Part shown: positions 40,135 to 50,210 of the stretch, piece by piece
How positions within the stretch are numbered: position 1 is the first letter of the stretch
How the letters are laid out: each line of letters begins with the position of its first letter
Source of the DNA: Enterococcus innesii
GTDB taxonomy: Bacteria > Bacillota > Bacilli > Lactobacillales > Enterococcaceae
Direction: 5' to 3'
Assembly (NCBI GenBank): GCA_018982785.1
Contig: JAHHEN010000002.1
Location: 67,001-131,000 of the forward strand
Length of the DNA: 64,000 nucleotides
Program-made: the position numbers and the translations under genes
Notes under the pieces: generated by a model
Database searches by the model: none
What the model was told of the DNA's origin: nothing
The model's input: only the letters and a program-made list of their open reading frames with translations

Positions 40135-41541
40135 TTAACCGATAATGATTTTTTCCGTTGGGTACTCGTAACCTAAGTCACGTGTTTCTTTTGGTACGAA
40201 TAACATCAAAGTGTACAGCATACCGACACGGCCAATAAACATCAAAAGAGCAATCACGAGTTTGCCAATAGTTGATAAATCGCCCGTGATTCCTAAAGAA
40301 AGCCCTGTGGTTCCAAAGGCCGAGGAAACTTCAACAATGATGGCAATCAAAGGAATATCCTCGATGGCGGTCAAGAATAAGACACAAAAGAAGCACATGC
40401 CCATCGAAAGCATGAAGACTACCACCGATTTGCGGACGTCATCTTGATCGATGCGGCGACCAAAGATATTGATATTGTCCTCACTTTTTAAGAAGGCATA
40501 GAGGTACAGCCCAATGATGGCAATGGTCGTCGTCCGAATCCCGCCACCAACAGAGCTGGGACTACAACCAATAAACATTAGCAAGGAGAAAACGATCAAC
40601 GTCGTGGTTTGGAAGTTGCCTAAGTCATGGATCTGCAAGCCAGCATTCCGCGTTGTCATAGAATAAAACATGCTGTTCATCCACATACCACTAAAGCTGT
40701 AATCTTTGAATAAATAATCTTTCTCAAGGAAAAAAATCGCCAATGTGCCGCCGACAAAGAGGATCACAAAAGCCAAAACAGCAATTTTTGTGAATAAAGA
40801 AAAGCGAAACGGCAAGCGGCGGCGTTGTTTTTTCATTTTAAAAAGGACCCATTCCCGAAAGTCCATGATCACTGGAAATCCGATTCCCCCGATAAAAATC
40901 AAAATCATGATACACGTCAGGAAGAAATAATCATGGGAAAACGGCAAGATGGAATTGCCCGTCACATCAAACCCTGAGTTGGTCACAGCAGAGATCGCTT
41001 GATAAAACCCATAAAAGATCGCGTCACGCCAATTGTCATAATACCCGTAAAGATGAAAATAAACAGCGAAGATCGTACCTGCTACCAACTGACAAACTAA
41101 AATGATGGTAAACGTCGTTCGAATCATCCGAACGATCCCGCTAAGCTTCGGCTGGTTCATATCCGTCATGATCAACTGGCGCTGCTTTAAACTGATTTTG
41201 CGCCGTGAAACGATCGCAAAAAAGGTCGAGATCATCATGATCCCTAAACCACCGACTTGAAAGAGGACTTCCAGTAAAATGACCCCGCGGTCGTTAAATA
41301 CGTCATTGATCGGGAAGGTGGTCAACCCTGTGACACTGACCGTGCTGACTGCCATAAAGAACAGATCGATAAACGCGACATGAGAGCCGGGTTCTCGAAA
41401 AAAGGGGAGTGAAAAAAGCCCCAAAGAGACCACCGTCATCACGATATAATAAAAAACGATCACTTGGATCGAAGACACATTCTGGGAAATAAATGTTTTG
41501 CTCCTACGCTGTGTCAAGCGAGCAAAGCGGGTAAAGTTCAT
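40135..41541 (-). CDS. ktrB: Potassium transporter membrane subunit KtrB
   Basis: A 468-residue TrkH/KtrB-family channel-like transporter. It has four repeated membrane-pore-membrane units, each with a selectivity-filter glycine (VSVTGLTT, TNSGFDVTG, TTRNAGLQ, FGTTGLSLG). It mediates K+ uptake, usually gated by a cytoplasmic KtrA ring; no ktrA is adjacent, as is common. ATG 41541 (MNFTRFARL) has GAGGGG ten bases upstream; the longer frame from 41739 has a nonsense-like leader. The E. hirae NtpJ/KtrII protein is of this type. Confidence 0.92.
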   Translation of the reverse strand: MNFTRFARLTQRRSKTFISQNVSSIQVIVFYYIVMTVVSLGLFSLPFFREPGSHVAFIDLFFMAVSTVSVTGLTTFPINDVFNDRGVILLEVLFQVGGLGIMMISTFFAIVSRRKISLKQRQLIMTDMNQPKLSGIVRMIRTTFTIILVCQLVAGTIFAVYFHLYGYYDNWRDAIFYGFYQAISAVTNSGFDVTGNSILPFSHDYFFLTCIMILIFIGGIGFPVIMDFREWVLFKMKKQRRRLPFRFSLFTKIAVLAFVILFVGGTLAIFFLEKDYLFKDYSFSGMWMNSMFYSMTTRNAGLQIHDLGNFQTTTLIVFSLLMFIGCSPSSVGGGIRTTTIAIIGLYLYAFLKSEDNINIFGRRIDQDDVRKSVVVFMLSMGMCFFCVLFLTAIEDIPLIAIIVEVSSAFGTTGLSLGITGDLSTIGKLVIALLMFIGRVGMLYTLMLFVPKETRDLGYEYPTEKIIIG

Positions 41542-41900
41542 TACAAAAAACCCCTCACTAAATAAACTATCCCCAGTATACCAAAGAACCAAGTAGATTT
41601 GAAAGAAAGCAGGATAGAATTTATGAGCGGCAGAAATTGTGCAAGGAAAAGCTTTTGGAAAGTGTCGTTGAGAAGAAATGATCAGGCTGTGGTTCTTGCG
41701 GCAGCTTGATTGTTTAAGAAACTTAAAAACTCGAAGCAAATCAGTAAGGATTTCGCGATTTCAGAAGAAATCGCTAGCAATTTATGAGAAGATAAAAGAA
41801 GTAAAAGATAACAGCGACGATCCGCACGGAACAATAGCGAGAAAGCGGACAAAAAAGCGTATCAAATTTTTTGAAAATCGAGACGGAAATGGGGAAGATC
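41542..41900. other. Intergenic region between ktrB and a HAD phosphatase
   Basis: A 359-base divergent intergenic stretch. It holds one perfect hairpin, GCGATTTC/GAAATCGC with an AGAA loop (41755-41774), without a T run. I searched for the c-di-AMP (ydaO) riboswitch expected before some ktr genes and see no convincing match. No coding frame with a ribosome site was found; apparent frames here are AT-rich and unlike their neighbours. Confidence 0.5.
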
Positions 41901-42695
41901 ATGAAAGACGTAAAAATTATTTTTTTCGATGTTGATGGCACACTGATCGATATGAGCAAAAAGCAAATCTCTGAAAGAATGTTAGCCACATTAAAAGCCT
42001 TGAAGAAGCAAGGGATCCTGTTGTGCATTGCGACTGGCAGAAGTCCCATCGCGTTGCCGCAATTTGAAGGCGTGACCTTCGATGCGTTTTTGACCTTTAA
42101 CGGATCGTATTGTTTTAATCAAGCCGAGGGGATCCACCAAAACCCCATTCCTAAAAAAGATGTTCAGCAAATCATAGAAAATGCCACGGCACTCAAGCGT
42201 CCAGTAGCAATCGCTACGAAGGATCGAACCGTTGCCAATGGCAAAGATGCTGATTTAGTTGAGTATTTTTCCTTTGCCCACCAAGAAGTGATCGTGGCAG
42301 AAGATTTTGATGAGGTGATCCAGCAGCAAGACATTTTCCAAGTGATGCTTGGCTCAGGAAAAGAAGACTACGCCAAAGTGATGGCAAATACCACAGAGGC
42401 GAAAATCACCGCTTGGTGGGATCGGGCAGTCGATATTATTCCAGCCAGCAGCGGAAAAGGAAGCGGCATTGCCAAAATGCTGGCTTACTATGGCTTGGAT
42501 AAATCCGAAGCCATTGCCTTTGGGGATGGCAACAATGATATTGAGATGCTGGAGGCAGTCGGCTGGGGTCTCGCAATGGACAATGCTTCGGACGAGTTAA
42601 AAGCAATCGCCGACGAAGTGATCGGTCACGTAGCCGAGGAAGGCATTTATCAATACTGCTTAGAAAATGGGTTGCTGGGTGAAGCCGTGCAGTGA
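41901..42695 (+). CDS. HAD-family (Cof-type) phosphatase
   Basis: A 264-residue haloacid dehalogenase-like hydrolase of the Cof/IIB type. Motif I is FFDVDGTLID (nucleophile Asp and acid Asp), motif II FNGS, and motifs III and IV are KGSGIAKM and FGDGNNDIEML. The C2 cap sits between motifs II and III. Such enzymes dephosphorylate sugar phosphates or flavin precursors; specificity is not visible. ATG 41901 has GGGGAAG upstream. Confidence 0.88.
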   Translation: MKDVKIIFFDVDGTLIDMSKKQISERMLATLKALKKQGILLCIATGRSPIALPQFEGVTFDAFLTFNGSYCFNQAEGIHQNPIPKKDVQQIIENATALKRPVAIATKDRTVANGKDADLVEYFSFAHQEVIVAEDFDEVIQQQDIFQVMLGSGKEDYAKVMANTTEAKITAWWDRAVDIIPASSGKGSGIAKMLAYYGLDKSEAIAFGDGNNDIEMLEAVGWGLAMDNASDELKAIADEVIGHVAEEGIYQYCLENGLLGEAVQ

Positions 42696-42774
42696 TGGGC
42701 AATGCGCCAGTTGTGGTTGCCCACTAAGAACATGCGCCGCCAGGATCGCTACTGGGTGTCTGTTTCATCAAATA

Positions 42775-42815
42775 AAAAAACTGTTTCCGAAATGCATTAG
42801 GGAAACAGTTTTTTT
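42775..42815. terminator. Bidirectional terminator
   Basis: AAAAAACTGTTTCC/GGAAACAGTTTTTT, 14-bp stem and 12-base loop, between convergent genes. Confidence 0.9.
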
Positions 42816-42845
42816 GATATAAAGTTGTTTAGCAATGTGTACGGT

Positions 42846-43910
42846 TTACAGCGCCTCCACCGCTTCGATCGCCTGATAGACTTTTTCGGGTGTGATCGCA
42901 GGATCAATCAAAATAAAGGTTTCTTCTTCTTTGACAGCATAGGTCAGAACCGAGGCGAAGTAATCCCGATCAAGGCGCGTCACGTGGAGATCCTTCAGCT
43001 TCATTGGCAAGTGCAAAGCTTCGTAAAACGGCCGTAATTCTTCAATCACATCAAAATCATTGGTATAGGCAAGCTGGACCCAAATGCAGTAGGCGACTTT
43101 GTTGCCGTGCAAGACGCTATGGGTCTCACTCAAATAAGACAAGCCGTCATGCAGCGCATGCGCACCGGACGTGCGGCCAAATTCGACTGCAAAACCGCCA
43201 ACTTCGCCTGCCAAAGCAATGATCGCGTCGGTGATGCGGGCAAAGGCGGGGGTCAGCTGCCCGGTTTCTAAGTCTTTGACGGCTTGGATCGCATCGGCAA
43301 TCAGCAAGTTTTTGATCAAAAGAGCGCTTTGGAAACCTAGCCGTACTAAGGCAGTCTTGTCGTCTTCTGCCATGTTGCGGACGATGGCTTCCATTTCATA
43401 ATATTTGGCTAAGGTATCAGCGATCCCTGCGATAAAGTAATCAACGGGTGTGGCTAGTAAAAAACGGGTGTCGACGATCGTCATGTAGGCACCTTTTTTG
43501 GCATAGTCGATTTTACAAATCGTATGATCGGGGTAATAGGCGACGATCACCGGGGTGAAGGGTGCACAGTTAGAAACCAATGTAGGGATCACGATCAATT
43601 CTGCACCAAGGGTTTGGGCGGTGATTTTTGCTGTATCAGCCACCTTGCCGCCGCCGATTGCCACCACGGCATCCGCTTGCTGGATCGCTTCAGCTAAGGC
43701 TTGCGCATTTTCATAACTCGATGATCCATCGTAGCGGTAGATCGGGTAGTCAAATGAATGAGGGTAATAGTTCGAAAACACATCGAATGACTGCTCCCCA
43801 GTGATCACGGCAACTTCTTGGAACTCTCGTAAATACTCTGGCAAATCAGCTAAGACCCCATCGCCAGTAATATACCGATTAGGACCTGGACGGACTTCAT
43901 TGGCTAACAT
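42846..43910 (-). CDS. Iron-containing alcohol dehydrogenase, glycerol dehydrogenase-like
   Basis: A 354-residue member of the type III (metal) dehydrogenase family. The NAD-binding motif is VVAIGGGKVADTAK, and the ligands for the metal lie in GIADTLAKYYE, ALHDGLSYL and HSVLHGNKVAY (Asp/His/His pattern). It is closest to the glycerol dehydrogenase branch by eye, with an unusually short C-terminus. ATG 43910 has AAGGAG ten bases upstream; an adjacent TTG is possible. No dihydroxyacetone kinase or glycerol genes are nearby, so the alcohol is unknown. Confidence 0.8.
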   Translation of the reverse strand: MLANEVRPGPNRYITGDGVLADLPEYLREFQEVAVITGEQSFDVFSNYYPHSFDYPIYRYDGSSSYENAQALAEAIQQADAVVAIGGGKVADTAKITAQTLGAELIVIPTLVSNCAPFTPVIVAYYPDHTICKIDYAKKGAYMTIVDTRFLLATPVDYFIAGIADTLAKYYEMEAIVRNMAEDDKTALVRLGFQSALLIKNLLIADAIQAVKDLETGQLTPAFARITDAIIALAGEVGGFAVEFGRTSGAHALHDGLSYLSETHSVLHGNKVAYCIWVQLAYTNDFDVIEELRPFYEALHLPMKLKDLHVTRLDRDYFASVLTYAVKEEETFILIDPAITPEKVYQAIEAVEAL

Positions 43911-44004
43911 CAAACAAACACTCCTTTATAATCGTCAGAATTTTCTAATCAGTGTATCGCGAAAATGCCCTGACTGTCAATTTCCTTTTTGGGAAAAAAC
44001 AGAA

Positions 44005-44039
44005 AACAGCCGATCTGCCTTGAGAGCAGATCGGCTGTT
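44005..44039 (-). terminator. Terminator of msrA
   Basis: AACAGCCGATCTGC/GCAGATCGGCTGTT, perfect 14-bp stem with a 7-base loop. Confidence 0.88.
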
Positions 44040-44072
44040 AGTGATGAATTGTAATGAACGTTCCCCAAAAAG

Positions 44073-44591
44073 TTAAGCCCAGTTTTGGCGAATAAAGCCG
44101 GCTCGACCGGAGCCTTCGCTATAAGCATTGTAATGGGCTGCATTTTTTTTGTAAAAATCTTGATGATAGTCTTCTGCAGGATAAAAAGGTTCTGCTGGTT
44201 CGATCTTCGTTACGATCGGACGGTCAAAGCGGCCACTAGCTTGCAACTGCGCCTTTGATTTTTCCGCAATCGCTTTTTGTTCTTCACTATTGTAAAAAAT
44301 CACTGGACGATAGGAATCACCACGGTCGGCAAACTGACCAAACGCATCTGTGGGGTCTGTCTGTTGCCAATAGATGGCAACCAATTCTTCATAAGAGATG
44401 ACTTCAGGATCAAAGGTGATCTCAACTGCTTCGGTGTGACCGGTGGTACCTGTCGTTACTTGTTGGTAGGTTGGGTTAGGCACATGGCCACCAGTAAAGC
44501 CAGAAACCACTTTGAGGATGCCTGGCAGCGAATCAAAAGGCTTCACCATGCACCAAAAACAACCGCCAGCAAAAATTGCCGTATCTTTCAT
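44073..44591 (-). CDS. msrA: Peptide methionine (S)-S-oxide reductase
   Basis: A 172-residue MsrA. The catalytic Cys is in FAGGCFWCM, and conserved [12 protein letters not shown] and the downstream Tyr/Glu substrate-binding residues are present. It reduces the S form of methionine sulfoxide in proteins. No MsrB is fused or adjacent. A good ribosome site (AGGAGGAATACCT) precedes the ATG. Confidence 0.95.
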   Translation of the reverse strand: MKDTAIFAGGCFWCMVKPFDSLPGILKVVSGFTGGHVPNPTYQQVTTGTTGHTEAVEITFDPEVISYEELVAIYWQQTDPTDAFGQFADRGDSYRPVIFYNSEEQKAIAEKSKAQLQASGRFDRPIVTKIEPAEPFYPAEDYHQDFYKKNAAHYNAYSEGSGRAGFIRQNWA

Positions 44592-44683
44592 AGGTATTCC
44601 TCCTTTGCTTCTATGGTATGCTTCTAGTAGAGAAAAACAAGAGATATGCTTAGAAAACAGGGCAATGAAGAAAGGAAGTTTGC

Positions 44684-45205
44684 ATGGAAAGTTTTTTGAT
44701 TTTACTTCGAGGTAATTCTGGCAGCGGCAAAACCACTATTGCCAAAGCTGTTCAGCACGTTTTTGGGGAAGAGGCAGTGCTGATTTCACAAGATGTTTTT
44801 CGGCGAGAAATTTTTTGTGTCAAAGATACCCCTAATAATTTAGCCAGCGGTTTGATGAAAGAAGCTGTCCTATATGCGAAGGGGAAAGTGCCGGTGGTAC
44901 TTGTTGAAGGAATTTATTCTCGTGAAAAATACCAAGACTTTCTCGACTTTCTAATGAAACTCTTTCCCCAAAAAAAGCTAGTTTATTATTTTGATCTTTC
45001 TTTCGAGGAAACGGTCAAAAGACATCAGACCCGAATGCAGCGAGACTATTTTTCCGAGGAAACGATGCGTAAATGGTGGCTTGAGCGAGACTTGCTTTTC
45101 CCAAAAGGATCTTCAGAGGAAAGACTGATCAAAGAAGGCCTAACGATAGCAGAAACGGTCGATCAGATCATCGCAGATTATCAAGAAACAAGAAGGAGTG
45201 ATTGA
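44684..45205 (+). CDS. P-loop kinase of the zeta-toxin/shikimate-kinase-like type
   Basis: A 173-residue ATP-binding protein. Walker A is [16 protein letters not shown], the following Asp pair is in [12 protein letters not shown], and the [14 protein letters not shown] and [17 protein letters not shown] segments resemble kinases of small molecules or UDP-sugars. There is no adjacent antitoxin-like gene, so a toxin role is not supported. ATG 44684 is preceded by GGAAGTTTGC. It is followed closely by an acetyltransferase gene, whose start lies 3 bases after its stop. Confidence 0.72.
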   Translation: MESFLILLRGNSGSGKTTIAKAVQHVFGEEAVLISQDVFRREIFCVKDTPNNLASGLMKEAVLYAKGKVPVVLVEGIYSREKYQDFLDFLMKLFPQKKLVYYFDLSFEETVKRHQTRMQRDYFSEETMRKWWLERDLLFPKGSSEERLIKEGLTIAETVDQIIADYQETRRSD

Positions 45206-45207
45206 AT

Positions 45208-45633
45208 ATGGCGCGAATCATTGAACAAGGAACAGACCAAGAATTGGCTGCGTTAGAAACAGCATTAACAGCATACACAAAGCACCAAAAACCATTTACA
45301 CAAACAGAGACCTATCAGAACTTTAGCAGTGTAATCAAAAAAGAGGGTGTGGTGATTGCTGGTGGCATTGCCTACGCCTCAATGTATCATATCGGCTATC
45401 TTGACACCCTGTGGGTCAAAGCATCCGAGCGGGGAAAAGGATATGGCAAGCAGATTCTTACGGATCTTGAACAGCAGTTGAAAGCATTTGGTTGTGAAAA
45501 CTGTCAGACGGCGACCTTTGATTTTCAAGCGCCAGATTTTTATCAGCGAATGGGTTATGACGAAATTGGGAGAATCGCCCATACGCAAAATCAGCTAACA
45601 GAAATTTTTCTAGTAAAGAAATTACATGATTGA
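45208..45633 (+). CDS. GNAT-family N-acetyltransferase
   Basis: A 141-residue acetyltransferase. The acetyl-CoA loop is VKASERGKGYGKQIL (R/Q-x-x-G-x-G/A form), followed by the typical beta-bulge TATFDFQAPDFYQRMGYDEIG. ATG 45208 is nine bases behind AAGGAG. The substrate is unknown. It probably shares a transcript with the preceding kinase gene. Confidence 0.85.
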   Translation: MARIIEQGTDQELAALETALTAYTKHQKPFTQTETYQNFSSVIKKEGVVIAGGIAYASMYHIGYLDTLWVKASERGKGYGKQILTDLEQQLKAFGCENCQTATFDFQAPDFYQRMGYDEIGRIAHTQNQLTEIFLVKKLHD

Positions 45634-45697
45634 TTCCAAATTGATTCTCAAATAAACCTTTGAACAAGGAAAAAACAATGAGAGAGAGGCACAACCA

Positions 45698-46278
45698 ATG
45701 TTAGATAAATCAATTCCATATGCAGAAATCTGGATGAAGCGAGCGCACAAAAACACACCGATCCAGCCCCTTCAATCCGATAACTATTCGCTACGCAGCT
45801 ACCAAGCAGGAGACGAAAGGCACTGGGCACGGATCGAAACATCCGTCGGAGAGTTTGACAATGAGGCCGAGGCATTGGCGTATTTTGAAAAGGAATTTAT
45901 GCCCGAGCGAGCACAGCTAGGACAGCGAATGTTTTTTGCCCTTGATCAATCAGGTACACCGGTCGGTACGGCTACCGCTTGGAAAAAGCCAAGCAAGACG
46001 GCACACTGGTTCCACTAGTCCATTGGGTAGCAGTAATGCCGCAAGCCCAGCGCCAAGGGATCGCTCGCGGCTTGGTCACGCAAGTCGTTGCTGTCTTGGA
46101 GGCAGCCAATGAACCGATGTATCTTCATACGCAAACTTGGAGCCACGCAGCAATCAAGCTCTATCAGCAGCTTGGATTTGCGATCATTGCAACAGATATC
46201 AATGGGAATGAAAATCCAGAATACCCACTGGCTTGTCAAGTATTGGCAGAAGTGGCCCAAAAAGCCAGAAACGAGTAA
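45698..46278 (+). pseudogene. Second GNAT-family acetyltransferase, frameshifted
   Basis: The N-terminal half (LDKSIPYAEIWMKR ... VGTATAW) stops at 46018. The C-terminal half with the acetyl-CoA loop VMPQAQRQGIARGLV and a YQQLGF motif is in another frame. One more A in the A5 run at 45983-45987 joins them as TATAWKKAKQDGTLVPLVHWVAVMPQ, giving about 193 residues. This resembles GNAT proteins acting on small amines, but the substrate is unknown. It follows the first GNAT gene by 65 bases. Confidence 0.78.
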
Positions 46279-46414
46279 GAGATGCTGGCGGAAAAAAATC
46301 CGTTAACTTTTCGTAAAACTCTTGCGTAAAAGGCGGCATGTGTCGAATTTAAGTCTGTAAAAATTCTCCTTTTTCAAGTATAATACCAAAGGAGTATGAG
46401 GAAGGATGGGCGAG

Positions 46415-46999
46415 ATGGCACAGCTTTTTTTTAAATATGGCGCAATGAATAGTGGGAAAACGATCGAGATACTGAAAGTTGCTCACAACTATGAAGAACA
46501 AGATAAACCAGTCGTGATCATGACAAGCGGATTGGACACGAGAAGTGGCGTGGGAAATGTTTCGAGTCGCATCGGCTTAGAACGAGACGCGATCCCGATT
46601 TTTGATGAAACGGATCTGTTCCATTTGATCAAAGACCTGGGTTATAAACCTTACTGTATTTTAATCGATGAAGCACAGTTCCTAAAGAAGCATCACGTGC
46701 TGGCTTTCACCAAAATCGTGGACGAGTTAGGTATCCCTGTGATGGCCTTTGGTTTGAAAAATGATTTCCGCAATGAATTATTTGAAGGCTCAAAATACTT
46801 GCTGCTTTACGCAGATAAAATCGAAGAGATGAAAACCATCTGCTGGTTCTGTCATAAAAAAGCAACCATGAACTTGCACTATATCGACGGAAAACCCGTT
46901 TACGAGGGCGATCAAGTACAAATCGGCGGCAATGAAGCGTATTATCCAGTTTGCCGCAAGCATTACTTTCACCCGGGAATGAAAAAAGAAGGAGAATAA
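46415..46999 (+). CDS. tdk: Thymidine kinase (type II)
   Basis: A 194-residue enzyme phosphorylating thymidine to dTMP. The P-loop is [13 protein letters not shown], the catalytic acid is in [10 protein letters not shown], and the zinc site is CWFC plus CRKH, as in TK1-like enzymes. ATG 46415 (MAQLFFKYG) matches the family start and lies nine bases behind AGGAAGG; ATG 46406 is too close. TATAAT at 46379 probably belongs to its promoter. It leads the conserved tdk-prfA-prmC cluster. Confidence 0.95.
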   Translation: MAQLFFKYGAMNSGKTIEILKVAHNYEEQDKPVVIMTSGLDTRSGVGNVSSRIGLERDAIPIFDETDLFHLIKDLGYKPYCILIDEAQFLKKHHVLAFTKIVDELGIPVMAFGLKNDFRNELFEGSKYLLLYADKIEEMKTICWFCHKKATMNLHYIDGKPVYEGDQVQIGGNEAYYPVCRKHYFHPGMKKEGE

Positions 47000-47002
47000 T
47001 CA

Positions 47003-48076
47003 ATGTACGATCAGTTACAAGCAATCGAAGACCGTTACGAAGAATTAGGCGAATTACTAAGTGATCCAGCCGTGATCTCTGACACCAAACGCTTCATGCA
47101 GCTTTCAAAAGAAGAAGCCAATACACGGGAAACGGTGGAAGTCTACCGCCGTTACAAAGAAGTCGTTGAAGGAATCAAGGATACCGAAGAAATGCTTGGG
47201 GAAAACCTTGATGCGGAAATGGCAGAGATGGCCAAAGAAGAACTCTCTGACTTGAAAAAAGAAAAAGACGTTTTAGAAGAGCGCATCAAAATTTTGTTAT
47301 TGCCGAAAGATCCGAATGATGACAAAAACATCATCATGGAGATCCGTGGTGCAGCAGGCGGCGACGAAGCAGCCTTATTTGCTGGCGATCTTTTCAATAT
47401 GTATCAAAAATATGCGGAAAACCAAGGTTGGAAAGTCGAAGTCATGGATGCCAATGTCACTGGAATCGGCGGCTACAAAGAAGTCATCATGATGATCACT
47501 GGCGACAACGTCTTTTCAAAATTGAAATATGAGAGCGGCGCCCACCGAGTACAAAGGGTACCGTCTACCGAATCGCAAGGCCGAATCCATACGTCTACGG
47601 CAACGGTCGTGGTTATGCCTGAAGCTGAAGAAGTCGAAATCGATATCGCAGACAAAGATATTCGAACCGATATTTACCATGCCTCTGGTGCTGGTGGTCA
47701 GCACGTCAACAAAACAGCTTCTGCTGTTCGTTTGACGCACTTGCCAACAGGGATCGCTGTTGCGATGCAAGATGAGCGTTCACAGCTGAAAAACCGTGAG
47801 AAAGCAATGAAAGTCTTGCGGGCACGGGTCTATGACCAAATGCAGCAAGAAGCACAAAGCGAATACGATGCAAACCGTAAATCAGCAGTGGGTACCGGCG
47901 ATCGTTCTGAACGGATTCGGACCTATAACTTCCCACAAAACCGCGTAACAGATCACCGTATCGGGTTGACTATTCAAAAATTGGATCAAATTTTAGCTGG
48001 AAAACTCGATGAAATTGTTGATGCACTGATCGTTTACGATCAAACATCAAAATTAGATGAGATGCAAAATGGCTAA
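47003..48076 (+). CDS. prfA: Peptide chain release factor 1
   Basis: Reads UAA and UAG. The GGQ motif (residues 231-233, [18 protein letters not shown]) triggers peptide release, and its Gln is methylated by PrmC, encoded next. The codon-recognition region contains the P-x-T-type loop ([14 protein letters not shown]). It is 357 residues, the standard length, starting 3 bases after tdk behind AAGGAG. prmC begins 8 bases before its end. Confidence 0.97.
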   Translation: MYDQLQAIEDRYEELGELLSDPAVISDTKRFMQLSKEEANTRETVEVYRRYKEVVEGIKDTEEMLGENLDAEMAEMAKEELSDLKKEKDVLEERIKILLLPKDPNDDKNIIMEIRGAAGGDEAALFAGDLFNMYQKYAENQGWKVEVMDANVTGIGGYKEVIMMITGDNVFSKLKYESGAHRVQRVPSTESQGRIHTSTATVVVMPEAEEVEIDIADKDIRTDIYHASGAGGQHVNKTASAVRLTHLPTGIAVAMQDERSQLKNREKAMKVLRARVYDQMQQEAQSEYDANRKSAVGTGDRSERIRTYNFPQNRVTDHRIGLTIQKLDQILAGKLDEIVDALIVYDQTSKLDEMQNG

Positions 48077-48926
48077 AACCTATCGAGAAGTCCTTTCACG
48101 GGCTTCTTCTTTTTTAGAAACGAAAGGGCTGGACGGGTATGCGATCCAATACCTGTTTTTACAGCGAAAAAACTGGCAGCAACTCGATTGGCTGCTGCAG
48201 ATGGACCAACCCATCCTAAGGGAAGATGAGGCACAGATCGCAGCAGATCTTGAACAGCTGCTACAGCATGAACCCCCGCAATATTTACTGGGGTATGAAG
48301 AATTTTATGGGCATCGCTTAAAAGTGACTCCTGCAACCTTGATCCCGCGTCCAGAAACCGAAGAGCTGGTGGAAAAGTGTTTGGCAAAATTACCAGCAGA
48401 TCAGCCACTACGAGTCGTAGACATCGGCACAGGTACTGGAGCGATCGCCATTGCCTTGAAATTGGCACGTCCCCAGTGGGCCGTAAGTGCCGTGGATCTT
48501 TCAGCAGAGGCATTAGCCGTTGCTAAAGAAAATGCGACAGCCTTAGGCGCAGAGATCCGCTTTTTCCAAGGAGATACTTTAGAACCTGTGGCAGATCAGC
48601 AATGGGATCTGATCGTTTCCAACCCGCCTTATATCAGTGCTGAAGAGTGGCCGCTGATGGATATCAGCGTACGGGAAAAAGAGCCTAAAATGGCGCTTTT
48701 TGCTCAAGAACAAGGGTTAGCGATCTATAAGCAATTAGCACAGCAAGCACCGAAGTGTTTGGCGCCCAGTGGGCAAATGGCGCTAGAAATCGGCTTTCAG
48801 CAAGGACCCGCCGTTCAACAACTGTTTGCAGCCGCTTTTCCCAACAAAGAAGTCACCGTAGTAAAAGATCTTGCGGGTCAAGACCGGATGGTGTTCGTCA
48901 GTCATCCACAAGATGTGGATAAATAA
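48069..48926 (+). CDS. prmC: Release factor glutamine methyltransferase
   Basis: Methylates the GGQ glutamine of RF1 and RF2. The SAM motif is [17 protein letters not shown] and the catalytic IVSNPPYI lies downstream; the N-terminal helical RF-binding domain is present. ATG 48069 overlaps the prfA stop, fitting translational coupling; it gives 285 residues. Its last codons contain the first DnaA-box-like sequences of the cluster that follows. Confidence 0.95.
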   Translation: MAKTYREVLSRASSFLETKGLDGYAIQYLFLQRKNWQQLDWLLQMDQPILREDEAQIAADLEQLLQHEPPQYLLGYEEFYGHRLKVTPATLIPRPETEELVEKCLAKLPADQPLRVVDIGTGTGAIAIALKLARPQWAVSAVDLSAEALAVAKENATALGAEIRFFQGDTLEPVADQQWDLIVSNPPYISAEEWPLMDISVREKEPKMALFAQEQGLAIYKQLAQQAPKCLAPSGQMALEIGFQQGPAVQQLFAAAFPNKEVTVVKDLAGQDRMVFVSHPQDVDK

Positions 48927-49098
48927 ATTTTTTTACACAGGAAAAATTGCAAAAACCTTATGAAATGAACGACTTCTAAATAAACCGAGTTATAAACAGG
49001 GTTATCCACACTTGACAAACGACTTATCCACAAAATGTGGAAAAGAAACCAGAAAATGTTGATAAGTGTGGAAACTTCTCAAAAAAGGATGTGGATAA
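48902..49098. promoter_or_regulatory. DnaA-box cluster between prmC and tsaC
   Basis: Perfect TTATCCACA boxes lie at 49002 and 49024 (plus strand) and as TGTGGATAA at 48914 and 49090. A one-mismatch box (TGTTGATAA) is at 49057. Looser ones are TCATCCACA at 48902 and TGTGGAAAA at 49036. Starts of the five best boxes are 88, 22, 33 and 33 bases apart, all multiples of 11, so they face the same side of the helix. The left pair points right and the right pair points left. One more perfect box lies inside tsaC at 49431. There is no dnaA, dnaN or AT-rich unwinding region here, so this is a DnaA-binding regulatory or titration site, not the origin. Confidence 0.85.
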
Positions 49099-49101
49099 AT
49101 T

Positions 49102-50129
49102 GTGGAAACAAAAATTTTTGATCAATCACAGTTAAACGAAGCAGCAGCTATTTTAGCTGAGGGGGATTAGTGGCGTTCCCGACGGAAACCGTCTATGGAC
49201 TAGGGGCTAGCGCGCTTTTGCCCAATGCTGTTGCGCAAGTATATCAAGTCAAAGGACGACCTAGTGACAACCCTTTGATCGTTCATATTGCCGAGCCAGA
49301 GCAGTTGGAACCGTTTGTGGATAACAAGCATCCCTTCGCAGATAAATTGATGGAAACTTTCTGGCCGGGGCCCTTAACCTTGATCTTTTCTATCAAAAAA
49401 GACAGTTTACCTAGCATCGTTACTGGCGGCTTATCCACAGCGGCGTTTCGGATGCCCAACAACACCAAGACGTTAGCGTTGATCAAACAAGCCCAACAGC
49501 CATTGGTTGGTCCTAGCGCGAATACATCTGGTAAACCAAGCCCAACATCAGCTGCGCATGTTCAGCATGATCTGGCAGGCAAAATCGCTGGCATCTTGGA
49601 TGATGGGGTGACGCAGATCGGTGTCGAATCAACAGTCTTAGATTTGAGTGACCCAAAGGCGCCGCCGATCATCTTACGTCCTGGTGCGATCTCTAAAGAA
49701 CAGCTTGAAGCAGTCTTACAAACGAAAGTCCTCGTCGATCAGCACTTAGTAACAGAAAGTGAAGCACCCAAAGCGCCGGGCATGAAATACAAGCACTATG
49801 CACCGAATACTAACGTCATGATGGTCAATGACCAAGATTGGTCGGCAGCCATGGCTTGGGCAAAAGAACAGCAGCTTAAGGTAGGTGTTTTAGCTGGACC
49901 CACGATCGCCGAGCAAGTCCGCTTTGAAGCGGCAGCCATTTATTTATTTTTTGATGACAGTGTGGAAGCCGCGACAAAAGGGCTGTTTGCGGGGTTACGG
50001 GCGTTAGATGAATCGATTGCTGAGCTAGATATCTTATTTGCACCCACGTTTCCAGAAAGCGGCTTAGGGGCTGCTTATATGAATCGGTTGAAAAAAGCTG
50101 CAAATCAAAGTTTCTTTCAAGAAAATTAG
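49102..50129 (+). pseudogene. tsaC: Threonylcarbamoyl-AMP synthase (Sua5/YwlC), frameshifted near its start
   Basis: Makes threonylcarbamoyl-AMP for the universal t6A37 tRNA modification. GTG 49102 opens METKIFDQSQLNEAAAILAEG but stops at 49167. One more G in the G5 run at 49161-49165 gives ILAEGGLVAFPTETVYGLGA, continuing for a full Sua5 of about 342 residues. The YrdC domain has KGRPSDNPLIVHI, SANTSGKPSPT and STVLDLSD, and the C-terminal Sua5 domain begins near KYKHYAPNT. An internal GTG or TTG near 49170 would lose conserved N-terminal residues. t6A synthesis is essential or nearly so in most bacteria, so a sequencing indel is likely. Confidence 0.9.
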
Positions 50130-50210
50130 CAAAAAACCAGAATTCATTATAGGTAGCTTATGAAGAAATGTGATACAATGCTACCATTAAGGTAAAGGGG
50201 TGTTGTAAGC

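Noticed and set aside
41542-41900. c-di-AMP (ydaO) riboswitch upstream of ktrB
   Set aside because: No match to the conserved core could be recognised on the minus strand.
41678-41935. Plus-strand frame before the HAD phosphatase
   Set aside because: Basic, low-complexity translation across an intergenic region, with no ribosome site; overlaps a real start in another frame.
44684-45205. Zeta-type toxin of a toxin-antitoxin pair
   Set aside because: Only the P-loop kinase fold is shared; no small antitoxin gene precedes it and the next gene is an acetyltransferase.
48902-49098. DnaA-box cluster as the replication origin
   Set aside because: No dnaA or dnaN nearby and no AT-rich unwinding region or DnaA-trio; the setting matches a secondary DnaA-binding locus.
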